From assembly GCA_009692605.1 (NCBI GenBank), contig SHYV01000023.1:1-32294 (forward strand): a stretch of 32,294 nucleotides of DNA, read 5' to 3'. Shown one piece after another: positions 25,532 through 32,294 of this stretch. Position 1 is the stretch's first letter. The number at the start of each line of letters is the position of its first letter. The notes beneath the pieces were generated by a model, which was given only the letters and a program-made list of their open reading frames with translations, was not told where the DNA came from and ran no database searches. This DNA is from Myxococcales bacterium. GTDB taxonomy: Bacteria; Myxococcota_A; UBA796; SXON01. The position numbers and the translations under genes are program-made.

Positions 25532-26308
25532 ATGGCCGTCATCGTCGCATTGAAGAACGTCGTCAAGGACTACCCGCTGGGCGCAACCACGGTGCGGGCC
25601 CTCCGCAAGGTGGATCTTGAGATTGACGAAGGCGAGTTTACCGTGATCGCCGGCCCCTCCGGCTCGGGCAAGTCCACGCTCCTCAACTTGATTGGCTGCA
25701 TCGACGTGGCGACGTCCGGCGAGGTCAACGTCGCGGGGGAGAACACGGCCACGCTGAACGACAACCAGCTCACTCAGCTCCGCCTGCGGAAGATCGGGTT
25801 CATCTTCCAGAGCTTCAACCTGATCGCGGTCCTCGACGTGTTCCAGAACATCGAGTTTCCCCTCTTGCTTCAGGGCCGGCTGACCACCGCCGACCGCGAA
25901 GCGCGCGTAATGGACGTCATTGAAAAGGTAGGCCTGCGACCGCAGCTCCACCAGCGCCCGAGCGAGCTCTCCGGCGGCCAGCGTCAGCGCGTCGCGATCG
26001 CCCGCGCGTTGGTCACGCGCCCGAAGCTCGTCCTCGCCGACGAGCCGACCGCCAACCTCGACTCCGTGACCGGGGGCAGCATCATCACGCTGATGCGCGA
26101 CCTCAATCGAGCCGACCACACCACGTTCATCTTCTCGACCCACGACCAGCGCGTCATGGAGCAGGCTGACCGCGTCGTGAACATCCACGACGGGGTGGTG
26201 AGCGCGCAAGGCCTCGGCGCGCTCGACCCGCTGCCGGGCTCCGACGGTGTGGGCGGCGGCGACCTCCGGGCGACGATGGGCGGTGCGATCAAGGGAATTC
26301 CCGGATGA
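25532..26308 (+). CDS. LolD/MacB-type ABC transporter ATPase
   Basis: Cytoplasmic ATPase, 258 aa, of the type VII (MacB/LolCDE) ABC family. Walker A GPSGSGKST is at 41-49, the Q-loop Gln93 lies in IFQSFNL, signature LSGGQRQR is at 146-153, and Walker B LVLADEPTANLD at 166-177. The His switch is in FSTHDQRV. The C-terminus carries about 35 extra residues rich in Gly/Asp that are not part of the core fold. Start: ATG at 25532 with AGGAG 7-8 nt upstream. It overlaps the first permease gene by ATGA. Such ATPases power mechanotransmission and do not move substrate through the membrane; in LolCDE they extract lipoproteins from the inner membrane. Confidence 0.94.
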   Translation: MAVIVALKNVVKDYPLGATTVRALRKVDLEIDEGEFTVIAGPSGSGKSTLLNLIGCIDVATSGEVNVAGENTATLNDNQLTQLRLRKIGFIFQSFNLIAVLDVFQNIEFPLLLQGRLTTADREARVMDVIEKVGLRPQLHQRPSELSGGQRQRVAIARALVTRPKLVLADEPTANLDSVTGGSIITLMRDLNRADHTTFIFSTHDQRVMEQADRVVNIHDGVVSAQGLGALDPLPGSDGVGGGDLRATMGGAIKGIPG

Positions 26309-28413
26309 GCAAGGTGTTGGTGCTGGCCGGGATCGCCTGGCGTAATGTACTCGCACACCGGGTGAAGAGCGCGATCGTCGGCTCCCTGCTGGCGTTCGGC
26401 TCTTTTCTTGTGGTCACCGGCAAGACGATAGTCGACAGCATCGAAGCGGCGATGGCCGAGTCGATCACCGCGTCGCTTGCGGGCGACATTCAAGTGTACG
26501 ACAAGAACGCAAAGGACCAGCTGGCCCTGTTCAGCTTCGGCGCTGGCGGCGAAGACATCGGTGAGATCACCGATTTTCCGAAGCTGCGGGATGCGCTCAC
26601 GGCGTTGCCGCAGGTGAAGGCGGTCGTACCGCTCGGCAGCGTGAACACCGTCGTCTTTGGCAGGACCGAGCTTGACGATACGCTGGACAAGCTGCGGGCG
26701 GCGAACCGGGCTGGGCTCTTAGAGGAGCGCGACCAGCTGTTTGCCCAAGTGCTCGCCATCTCGGCCCAGCTGCAGCAGGATCAAAAAGCCGCCTTCACCA
26801 TCGCGGCCGACAAGGTGCAGGCTCAGATCGACCTCGACGGCCTCACTCGGGTCCAGACCGTCGAGTTCGCGAGCCAGTTCACTTCCGATCCAGAGGGCAC
26901 GCTCGACTGGATTGACCGGGCCATCGCGCCGCTCGCGAGCGACGGCAAGATGATGTACCTGCGGCTGCTCGGCACCGACATGCCGGCTTTCTCCAAGGAC
27001 TTCAGTCGATTCCGAATCGTCGACGGCCAGAACATCCCCGAAGGCAAACGTGGCTTCCTGATCGCGAAATACGCCTACGAGCGCTTCGTGAAGAACAAGG
27101 TGGCGCGCGAACTCGACAACATGAAGGAGAAGCGGGACGACGACGGGCTCACGTTCGCTACGGACAAGGCCCTTCACGACCAGGCCGGCCGGTGCGCGAG
27201 GCAGTACGCCCGGATCTTGTTCATGCTCTCGCCTAAGGACGCAGCGGAGCTGAAGCCGCTGCTTCAGGCCGAGCTTGGGGTCTCGCCGGCCTCCGCTGCG
27301 CCCGACGATCAGAACCTTGGCAAGCTGCTGGTGTCCTTCCTGTCGGTGGACGACACCAACTTCGATGCGCGCTACGTCTGGTTCTACACCCACATCGCCC
27401 CCCGCGTCCGGCTCTACGACGTCGGCATCGGCGAGATGATGAGCCTCCGGGCGTACACCAAGACCGGGTACATGCGCAGCGTCAATGTGAAGGTCTGGGG
27501 CACCTTCGAGTTCGTGGGATTGGAGAGCTCGCAGCTCGCTGGGGTGTACAATCTGGCCGACCTCGTCACGTTCAGGCAGCTCTACGGCAAGATGACCGAG
27601 AGTCAGGTCGCCGAGCTGGACGGCGTCCGCAAGGCGGCGGCCGTGAAGGAGGTGACGCGGGAGAGCGCGGAGGACGACCTGTTCGGTGGCGGTGCAGACG
27701 CGCTGGTGACCGAGTCGACGACCACGCGCGCGTTCGACGAATTCGCGGGTGTAGACATGACAGCGGCCTCCCGGGCAGCCGCCGACCTCGATGATCGCGT
27801 ATACACCACGGCGGACATGGAGAACGGCGTCGTTCTGAACGCGGCGGTGATCCTGCACGAAGGCGCGTCGATCCCCGAGGCACAGCGGGCGATCGAGGCC
27901 GCTTCACTCGCGGCGGGCGCTCCGGTGAACGCGCTCGACTGGCAGACGGCGTCCGGGATCGTGGGCCAGCTGCTGCTGGTGATCAAGGGTGTGCTGCTGG
28001 TGGCCATCCTCGTCATCTTCCTGGTCGCGCTGTTCATCATCAACAACTCGATGATGATGGCCACGCTGGAGCGGACCGCGGAGATCGGCACGATGCGGGC
28101 TATCGGTGCGCAACGCCGGGAAGTGCTCGCACTTGTGCTGTTGGAGACGCTCGTGCTCGCCACGGTAGCCAGCGGCCTCGGGGCGATGGTGAGCGTCGGC
28201 ATGCTGGCGTGGCTCGGGGAAGTGGGCATTCGCGCCCCGTCGGCCCAGATGACGTTCATCTTCGGCGGCCCCCGGCTCTACCCGGCCTGGTCGATGCTGA
28301 ACGTCTCGCTGGGTGTCGGTTCGGTGAGCATCATCAGCCTGTTCTCGACCTTCTACCCCGCGATGATGGCCGCGAGCGTGCAGCCAGTCGTCGCGATGAA
28401 CCCCAAAGAGTAG
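26305..28413 (+). CDS. FtsX-like ABC permease with very large periplasmic domain (702 aa)
   Basis: Inner-membrane permease of the LolC/LolE/MacB group. Membrane helices lie near 20-42, 555-580, 607-632 and 663-686. The conserved FtsX block ERTAEIGTMRAIGAQRREVL follows the second helix. The periplasmic part spans about 510 residues, far more than the roughly 220 of typical LolC/E. It contains a helical insertion rich in Gln/Asp/Leu (about 112-165) after an MacB-PCD-like start (AGDIQVYDKNAKDQL). The extra mass could bind a dedicated cargo or the LolA-like carrier. Start: ATG at 26305 in the ATPase stop. The next gene begins 3 bp after its stop. Long minus-strand ORFs opposite this gene are shadows. 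Confidence 0.9.
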   Translation: MSKVLVLAGIAWRNVLAHRVKSAIVGSLLAFGSFLVVTGKTIVDSIEAAMAESITASLAGDIQVYDKNAKDQLALFSFGAGGEDIGEITDFPKLRDALTALPQVKAVVPLGSVNTVVFGRTELDDTLDKLRAANRAGLLEERDQLFAQVLAISAQLQQDQKAAFTIAADKVQAQIDLDGLTRVQTVEFASQFTSDPEGTLDWIDRAIAPLASDGKMMYLRLLGTDMPAFSKDFSRFRIVDGQNIPEGKRGFLIAKYAYERFVKNKVARELDNMKEKRDDDGLTFATDKALHDQAGRCARQYARILFMLSPKDAAELKPLLQAELGVSPASAAPDDQNLGKLLVSFLSVDDTNFDARYVWFYTHIAPRVRLYDVGIGEMMSLRAYTKTGYMRSVNVKVWGTFEFVGLESSQLAGVYNLADLVTFRQLYGKMTESQVAELDGVRKAAAVKEVTRESAEDDLFGGGADALVTESTTTRAFDEFAGVDMTAASRAAADLDDRVYTTADMENGVVLNAAVILHEGASIPEAQRAIEAASLAAGAPVNALDWQTASGIVGQLLLVIKGVLLVAILVIFLVALFIINNSMMMATLERTAEIGTMRAIGAQRREVLALVLLETLVLATVASGLGAMVSVGMLAWLGEVGIRAPSAQMTFIFGGPRLYPAWSMLNVSLGVGSVSIISLFSTFYPAMMAASVQPVVAMNPKE

Positions 28414-28416
28414 GCC

Positions 28417-29763
28417 ATGATCGGTGTATTGTTCCAGATCGCGATGCGGAACCTCGTTCAGGCACGTCGTCGAACGGGCGTACTTTTCCTCGCCGTGGGA
28501 ACGGTCACCGGGATGTTGGTGCTGCTTCAGGCGATGAGCCAGGGCATCAACGACAACATGGAGACGGCCGCCACCACGCTCTCGGCCGGGCAGATCAACG
28601 TCGCCGGCTTCTACAAGGTGACCCCCGGGTCGGCCGCACCCATCGTGACGAACGCCGCAGAGGTCCGGAAGATCGTCGAGGAGAACACCCCGAACCTGGA
28701 CTACACGCTCCTCCGCCATCGCTCCTGGGGCAAGGCGGTCAGCGAGACGGGCACGGTGCAGACGGCGCTGTCCGGCATCATCCCCGCCGAGGAGGAGCAG
28801 TTCTTCAAGAAGCTGCAGCTGGCGAAGGAGAAGGACTACGTGGAGGGGGGAAGCAGCGAGGTCATCGGAGACCCGCGCCAACTTTCGGAGCCGCACACGG
28901 TCGTGTTCTTTGCGAACCAGGCGAAGCGCCTGGGCGTGCAGGTAGGCGACGTGGTCACCTTCAAGACCGAGACGCAGGTTGGTCGGGCGAACACGCTGGA
29001 CCTCAAGGTGGTCGCGGTCGCGAAGGACCTTGGGCTGTTGTCGAGCTTCTCCTGCTTCACCCAGCGAGAGACCGTGCTGGAGCTCGGCCAGCTTGACCCC
29101 GACACCACCGGCGCTGTCTGGGTGTACCTCAAGGACATCGATGAGGCGCCAGTGACCATGGCGCACCTCCGGGAGGTCTTCACGGCCAAGGGCTACCGGC
29201 TGATGGACTACAACCCGAACCCGTTCTTCTTCAAGTTCGAGGATGTGCAGGGAGAGGACTGGACCGGCCAGAAGCTCGACCTGACGCTTTGGAAGGACGA
29301 GGTCAGCTTCTTGTCGTGGGTGATCATCGCGTTCAACTCGGTGACGTGGTTTCTGACGACCATCCTCGTGGCGATCATCACCATCGGGATCATGAACGCG
29401 ATGTGGCAGTCGGTCCGGGAGCGCACGCGCGAGATTGGGACCATGCGCGCCGTCGGGCTGGGTCGGCTGCAGACCCTGATCCTGTTCATGGCCGAGGCGG
29501 TCATGCTTGGTCTGGCCAGCAGCGTCGCTGGAGCCGCCGTGGGGGGCGGCGTTGCGGTGGCCGTGGACGCCGCGAACATCCACGTGCCGATGGAAGCGAT
29601 GGCGAGCATCCTGCTCTCCGACAACATCCACCTCTCGGTGAAGCCGATGAGCGTGGTGGCGGCGGTAGGCTTCCTCACCGGCTTCACCGGGTTGTCCGCC
29701 CTGTGGCCATCGGTCAGGGCGGCCCTCCTTCAGCCGGTCAAGGCTCTCTCCCATGTGGAATAA
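28417..29763 (+). CDS. FtsX-like ABC permease (448 aa)
   Basis: Second, different FtsX-type permease, close to LolC/LolE in length. Membrane helices lie near 20-40, 302-330, 353-383 and 412-432. The FtsX block reads ERTREIGTMRAVGLGRLQTL. The MacB-like periplasmic core lies between, with an opening LSAGQINVAGFYKV. Pairing with the 702-aa permease suggests a heterodimer as in LolCE, with unequal periplasmic halves. Start: ATG at 28417, 3 bp after the previous stop, consistent with translational coupling. The 616-aa minus-strand frame opposite has a His/Arg/Asp-rich composition typical of antisense shadows. Confidence 0.91.
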   Translation: MIGVLFQIAMRNLVQARRRTGVLFLAVGTVTGMLVLLQAMSQGINDNMETAATTLSAGQINVAGFYKVTPGSAAPIVTNAAEVRKIVEENTPNLDYTLLRHRSWGKAVSETGTVQTALSGIIPAEEEQFFKKLQLAKEKDYVEGGSSEVIGDPRQLSEPHTVVFFANQAKRLGVQVGDVVTFKTETQVGRANTLDLKVVAVAKDLGLLSSFSCFTQRETVLELGQLDPDTTGAVWVYLKDIDEAPVTMAHLREVFTAKGYRLMDYNPNPFFFKFEDVQGEDWTGQKLDLTLWKDEVSFLSWVIIAFNSVTWFLTTILVAIITIGIMNAMWQSVRERTREIGTMRAVGLGRLQTLILFMAEAVMLGLASSVAGAAVGGGVAVAVDAANIHVPMEAMASILLSDNIHLSVKPMSVVAAVGFLTGFTGLSALWPSVRAALLQPVKALSHVE

Positions 29764-29772
29764 GGTGGCGAC

Positions 29773-30600
29773 GTGACCCCCAACGAATTCAAGATCTTCC
29801 GCGCAAAGCTACGTACATTCTCACTTGGTGCGCTGACCGCGATGGCGCTTGGCCTCGCCACGGTGACCCCGACGCCCGCCCTTGCAGCGCCGAGCACCGA
29901 CGAGCTGGTGCAGATGCTCCGAGTCGTCGACGACCGACAGGAGAACAACGGCGACTTCAAGTCTCTGGTCTATCTGGAGCAGAAGGAGTCTGGAAAAGCA
30001 GACCTCGTCTACCAGGTCGCGGTCTACCGGCGCGACCTCGACGACAAGCTTGTCATGCTGTTCCTGATGCCGAAGGAGCAGGCCGGCCAGGGGTACCTGC
30101 GCGTGGACAACAACCTGTTCTTCTACGACCCGTCGGTTGGGAAGTGGGAGCGGCGGACGGAGCGCGAGCGCATCGGCGGCACCGATTCGAACCGGCAAGA
30201 CTTCGATCAGTCGCGCCTGCACGAGGAGTACCGGCCAACCTTCGTCGCCGAAGAAAAGCTCGGCTCATACACCGTGAACCACCTGCTGCTGACCGCGACC
30301 ACCGAGGCCGATGTCGCCTACCCTGTCGTTCACCTGTGGGTGGACAAGGCGACAGGCAACGTGCTCAAACGTCAGGATCTGGCGCTGTCCGGGAAGCTGA
30401 TGCGCACGTCGCTGTACCCAAAATGGGAGAAGGTCTACAGCCAGACGAAGCAGGCCGATGTCTACTATGCGCGTGAGATCCGCATCTTCGACGAGATCGA
30501 GAAGGGAAACCAGACCACCATCGTGATCCAGAGCCTGGACCTCTCCGCGCTGGACGACAGCATCTTCACGAAGGCGTGGCTGGAGAGCAAGTCGCGATGA
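29773..30600 (+). CDS. LolA-like periplasmic carrier (outer-membrane lipoprotein-sorting protein family)
   Basis: A 275-aa exported protein: basic N-region, hydrophobic core and cleavage near TPALA (about 38). The mature part is an incomplete beta-barrel-like sequence with family blocks DFKSLVYLEQKESGKADLVYQVAVYRR, LVMLFLMPKEQAGQGYLRVDNNLFFYDP (positions about 60-125) and VVHLWVDKATGNVLKRQ. These match the COG2834 outer-membrane lipoprotein-sorting group, which shares the LolA fold and shields lipid or acyl chains in the periplasm. There is no lipobox, so it should be soluble. The start is GTG at 29773, 9 bp after the permease stop, with AAGGTGG upstream. Co-location with a LolD/FtsX exporter supports a carrier function. 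Confidence 0.87.
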   Translation: MTPNEFKIFRAKLRTFSLGALTAMALGLATVTPTPALAAPSTDELVQMLRVVDDRQENNGDFKSLVYLEQKESGKADLVYQVAVYRRDLDDKLVMLFLMPKEQAGQGYLRVDNNLFFYDPSVGKWERRTERERIGGTDSNRQDFDQSRLHEEYRPTFVAEEKLGSYTVNHLLLTATTEADVAYPVVHLWVDKATGNVLKRQDLALSGKLMRTSLYPKWEKVYSQTKQADVYYAREIRIFDEIEKGNQTTIVIQSLDLSALDDSIFTKAWLESKSR

Positions 30601-30646
30601 AGGCTGACTTTCGATGGCCGCACCCCCATGAGCCCTGGATGGCCGC

Positions 30647-32053
30647 GTGATCTGGCTCCTCCTGCTCTCCGCCATCGCCAACGCGGAGGATAGCCCTGTC
30701 CCCCCCGAGGCCCCCCTCCCCCCCGAGGCCCCCCCCCCGTCCTCCTCAGCCATCGACGAGGGCGCGCTCTTCGGCGGGTCCCCGGACACCGACCCCGCCG
30801 CGTCGCTCATCGGCGGCCCGTTCACCTCGGACTCGACGATCCTGAGCCGACTCGGGGCCACGACCGACCGGTTCGCCATTGGTGGCAAGCTGTACATGCG
30901 GCTCGACGCCACGCAGGACACGGACTGGCACCTGCCCTCGACCACCCTCGCCTCCCCGGACGCGGTATACCTGTACGTGGATGGCAGGCCGAACGACCGA
31001 CTACGGGCGTTTGTACAGGGTAAGCTCACCCACGACTTCACCTTGACGGAGGGCGCTACCGACGCCTACGGCCAGCCGATCAACGTCAGCAGCGTGAGCC
31101 TCGACCAACTTTGGCTGAAATTCGATGTGGGCCGCAGGGTGTTCCTGACCCTTGGAGACCAGAAGCTCAAGTGGGGCTCGGGCCGGTTCTGGAACCCCAC
31201 CGACTTCCTGAACCAGCAGGTGCTGGACCCACTCGCGGCCTACGATCTGCGGCCGGGAGTGCCTCTGCTCAAGGTCCACATCCCGGTCCAGGCGCTCGGC
31301 GCGAACCTCTACGCGATCGCCAACCTCGATCAGGCCAGCGCTGTGGACAGGATCGGCGGCGCCGTCCGCGCCGAGTGGGCGGGAGGCAGCACCGAATTTG
31401 CGGTTTCCGGCGCTGCCCGGAAGGACCAGCCTGTACGGCTTGGCGCGGATCTGTCGACCGCCATCTGGCTCGTCGATCTGCACGTGGAGGGCGCGGTCCG
31501 GCACGGCGAACCCGCCGACTTCTGGGAGGGCGGACTTGACATCGAGACGCTCGATTTCCCCACCGCGTACTCACGCGAGCGCGAGTGGATCCCGCAGGTG
31601 ACCGCCGGAGCGCAGATCGGGTTCAATTATTCCACGGAGGACGCCGTCTATCTGGGCGGGGAGTATTTCTACAACGGATCGGGCTACTCGGAGCCGTCCA
31701 TCTACCCGTGGTTGCTGCTCACCGGGCAATATCAGCCGTTCTACCTTGGCGAGCACTACGCCGCAGCCTACATCTTCCTGCCCGAGCCCGGCCGGATCGA
31801 GGACCAGAGCTACACCGCCAGCGCGCTGACGAACCTGTCCGACGGCTCGGTGCTCACCCGAGTGGACTGGTCGCTGACCGTCCTGACCCAACTCTCCCTG
31901 AACGTTTACGCGCAGTACCACTTCGGAGACGTGGGAGAGTTCAACTTCTCGCTCGACATCCCGGCGGTCCCGGGCGTCGAGGGACTTGAAGAGGGGTACT
32001 CGATCACGCCGCCGACCCTGGATCTCGGGGCTGGCCTTACCGTCGCCTTCTGA
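30647..32053 (+). CDS. Outer-membrane beta-barrel protein of the Lol-like operon
   Basis: A 468-aa protein with short signal peptide (MIWLLLLSAIANA) and a Pro-rich N-terminal linker encoded by C tracts. Many amphipathic strands run to a C-terminal Phe (LTVAF), as expected for a BAM substrate. Blocks such as VFLTLGDQKLKWGSGRFWNPTDFLN and YDLRPGVPLLKVHIPV (about 165-210) recall porin-like barrels in which a W-G-x-G strand contacts the conserved NPTD turn. I give no family name. The start is GTG at 30647 with GGATGG upstream; the in-frame ATG at 30614 runs into a stop. The gene closes the operon and is the natural outer-membrane receiver for the LolA-like carrier. Confidence 0.82.
   Translation: MIWLLLLSAIANAEDSPVPPEAPLPPEAPPPSSSAIDEGALFGGSPDTDPAASLIGGPFTSDSTILSRLGATTDRFAIGGKLYMRLDATQDTDWHLPSTTLASPDAVYLYVDGRPNDRLRAFVQGKLTHDFTLTEGATDAYGQPINVSSVSLDQLWLKFDVGRRVFLTLGDQKLKWGSGRFWNPTDFLNQQVLDPLAAYDLRPGVPLLKVHIPVQALGANLYAIANLDQASAVDRIGGAVRAEWAGGSTEFAVSGAARKDQPVRLGADLSTAIWLVDLHVEGAVRHGEPADFWEGGLDIETLDFPTAYSREREWIPQVTAGAQIGFNYSTEDAVYLGGEYFYNGSGYSEPSIYPWLLLTGQYQPFYLGEHYAAAYIFLPEPGRIEDQSYTASALTNLSDGSVLTRVDWSLTVLTQLSLNVYAQYHFGDVGEFNFSLDIPAVPGVEGLEEGYSITPPTLDLGAGLTVAF
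30700..30738 (+). repeat. C7-GAGG-C6TC7-GAGG-C10 tract inside barrel gene
   Basis: Homopolymer C runs of 7 (30700-30706), 7 (30718-30724) and 10 (30729-30738) are separated by GAGG. They encode the Pro-rich linker just after the signal peptide. Runs of eight or more C are prone to slipped-strand changes that would shift the frame. Confidence 0.9.
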
Positions 32054-32068
32054 CTCGCGGGGCACCCG

Positions 32069-32294
32069 ATGTTCGGCGCGCTGGTGACGTTGGTGGTGCT
32101 GGGCCTCGTGCGCGTTCTCGTGCCTGTCACCGATGAGCCCGAGCCGTGGTCTCCGTTCGACGTGGCGCTCGCGATCGCAGCGGGGCTCAGCTTCGCTGCG
32201 CTCTCCACGCTCTGGCTGCCCGACTACAGCCTCCGGGGCGCTCCGCTCACCGCCTCCGACTTCTCGCAGTACTGCGACTCGGTCGGGGCGGTGC
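32069..32294 (+). CDS. Membrane protein (partial, 3' end outside window)
   Basis: An open frame from ATG 32069 to the edge encodes 75 residues. Hydrophobic segments lie at about 2-20 and 33-51. The second is followed by LWLPDYSLRGAPLTASDFSQYC, which looks like the first extracytoplasmic loop of a multi-pass membrane enzyme. The acidic loop TDEPEPW lies between the helices. It starts 15 bp after the barrel gene stop, so it may belong to the same transcript. A glycosyltransferase-like membrane protein is one thought, from the DFxQYC-type loop, but this is a guess. Confidence 0.6.
   Translation, partial: MFGALVTLVVLGLVRVLVPVTDEPEPWSPFDVALAIAAGLSFAALSTLWLPDYSLRGAPLTASDFSQYCDSVGAV

Noticed and set aside
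26719-27858. 379-aa minus-strand open frame
   Set aside because: Antisense to the 702-aa permease. Rich in His, Arg, Glu and Val without any domain pattern.
25532-28413. MacB-type drug efflux system
   Set aside because: MacB has ATPase and permease in one chain and works with MacA and TolC. Here ATPase and two permeases are separate and followed by a LolA-like carrier, with no MacA-like adaptor.
27904-29754. 616-aa minus-strand open frame
   Set aside because: Opposite two FtsX permeases with clear helices and motifs. Composition is His/Asp/Arg-rich, typical of a shadow.

Overview
The window is GC-rich, gene-dense DNA from a diderm (Gram-negative) bacterium. The mix suggests a deltaproteobacterial or Myxococcota-like genome: lipoproteins with Asp-Thr-Gly or Asp/Ser/Gly linkers, a VWA lipoprotein, a membrane-anchored Ser/Thr kinase, an orphan sigma54-type response regulator, and three predicted outer-membrane proteins. 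This placement is inferred; no marker such as an rRNA gene is present. I see no tRNA, rRNA, CRISPR array, transposase or integrase. No stretch over 300 bases lacks a gene; the longest gaps are about 100-160 bp. Many genes overlap their neighbour by an NTGA stop/start junction, and GTG and TTG starts are common, so operon boundaries are fairly clear.

Region 1 (1-4235, minus strand): an M20 deacylase (ArgE type), argininosuccinate lyase, prolyl-tRNA synthetase, and the first part of a lipoprotein gene cut by the window edge. The lipoprotein carries a 9-bp tandem repeat encoding (Asp-Thr-Gly)n. Both arginine enzymes look like the Bacteroidetes-type forms linked to the N-acylcitrulline route. A divergent small lipoprotein gene lies at 4337-4801.

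Region 2 (4826-18896, minus strand): a compact 13-gene array. In transcription order it holds a TlpA-like thioredoxin, a DUF6029-like outer-membrane barrel, a TPR-type lipoprotein, a small secreted beta-sandwich protein, a Cys- and Pro-rich secreted protein, and a 487-aa lipoprotein. It continues with a membrane-anchored family 5 solute-binding protein, two Opp/Dpp-type permeases, two ATPases, a secreted barrel-like protein, and a PD40 beta-propeller protein. It reads as a peptide-type ABC importer embedded in a trans-envelope assembly. An orphan NtrC-family regulator (19053-20411) is divergent from its first gene.

Region 3 (20458-24841, minus strand): a membrane Ser/Thr kinase, a VWA lipoprotein, a SprT-like metalloprotease fused to DUF2786, and a coupled zinc-ribbon protein whose C-terminal half resembles the ribosomal L7/L12 C-terminal domain.

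Region 4 (24980-32294, plus strand): a small two-repeat helical protein, then a LolD-like ATPase, two different FtsX-type permeases, a LolA-like periplasmic carrier and an outer-membrane barrel protein. Together these look like a self-contained inner-to-outer-membrane lipid or lipoprotein trafficking system with a beta-barrel in place of LolB. A C10 tract just after the signal peptide of the barrel gene could make it phase variable. A membrane protein gene runs off the right edge.
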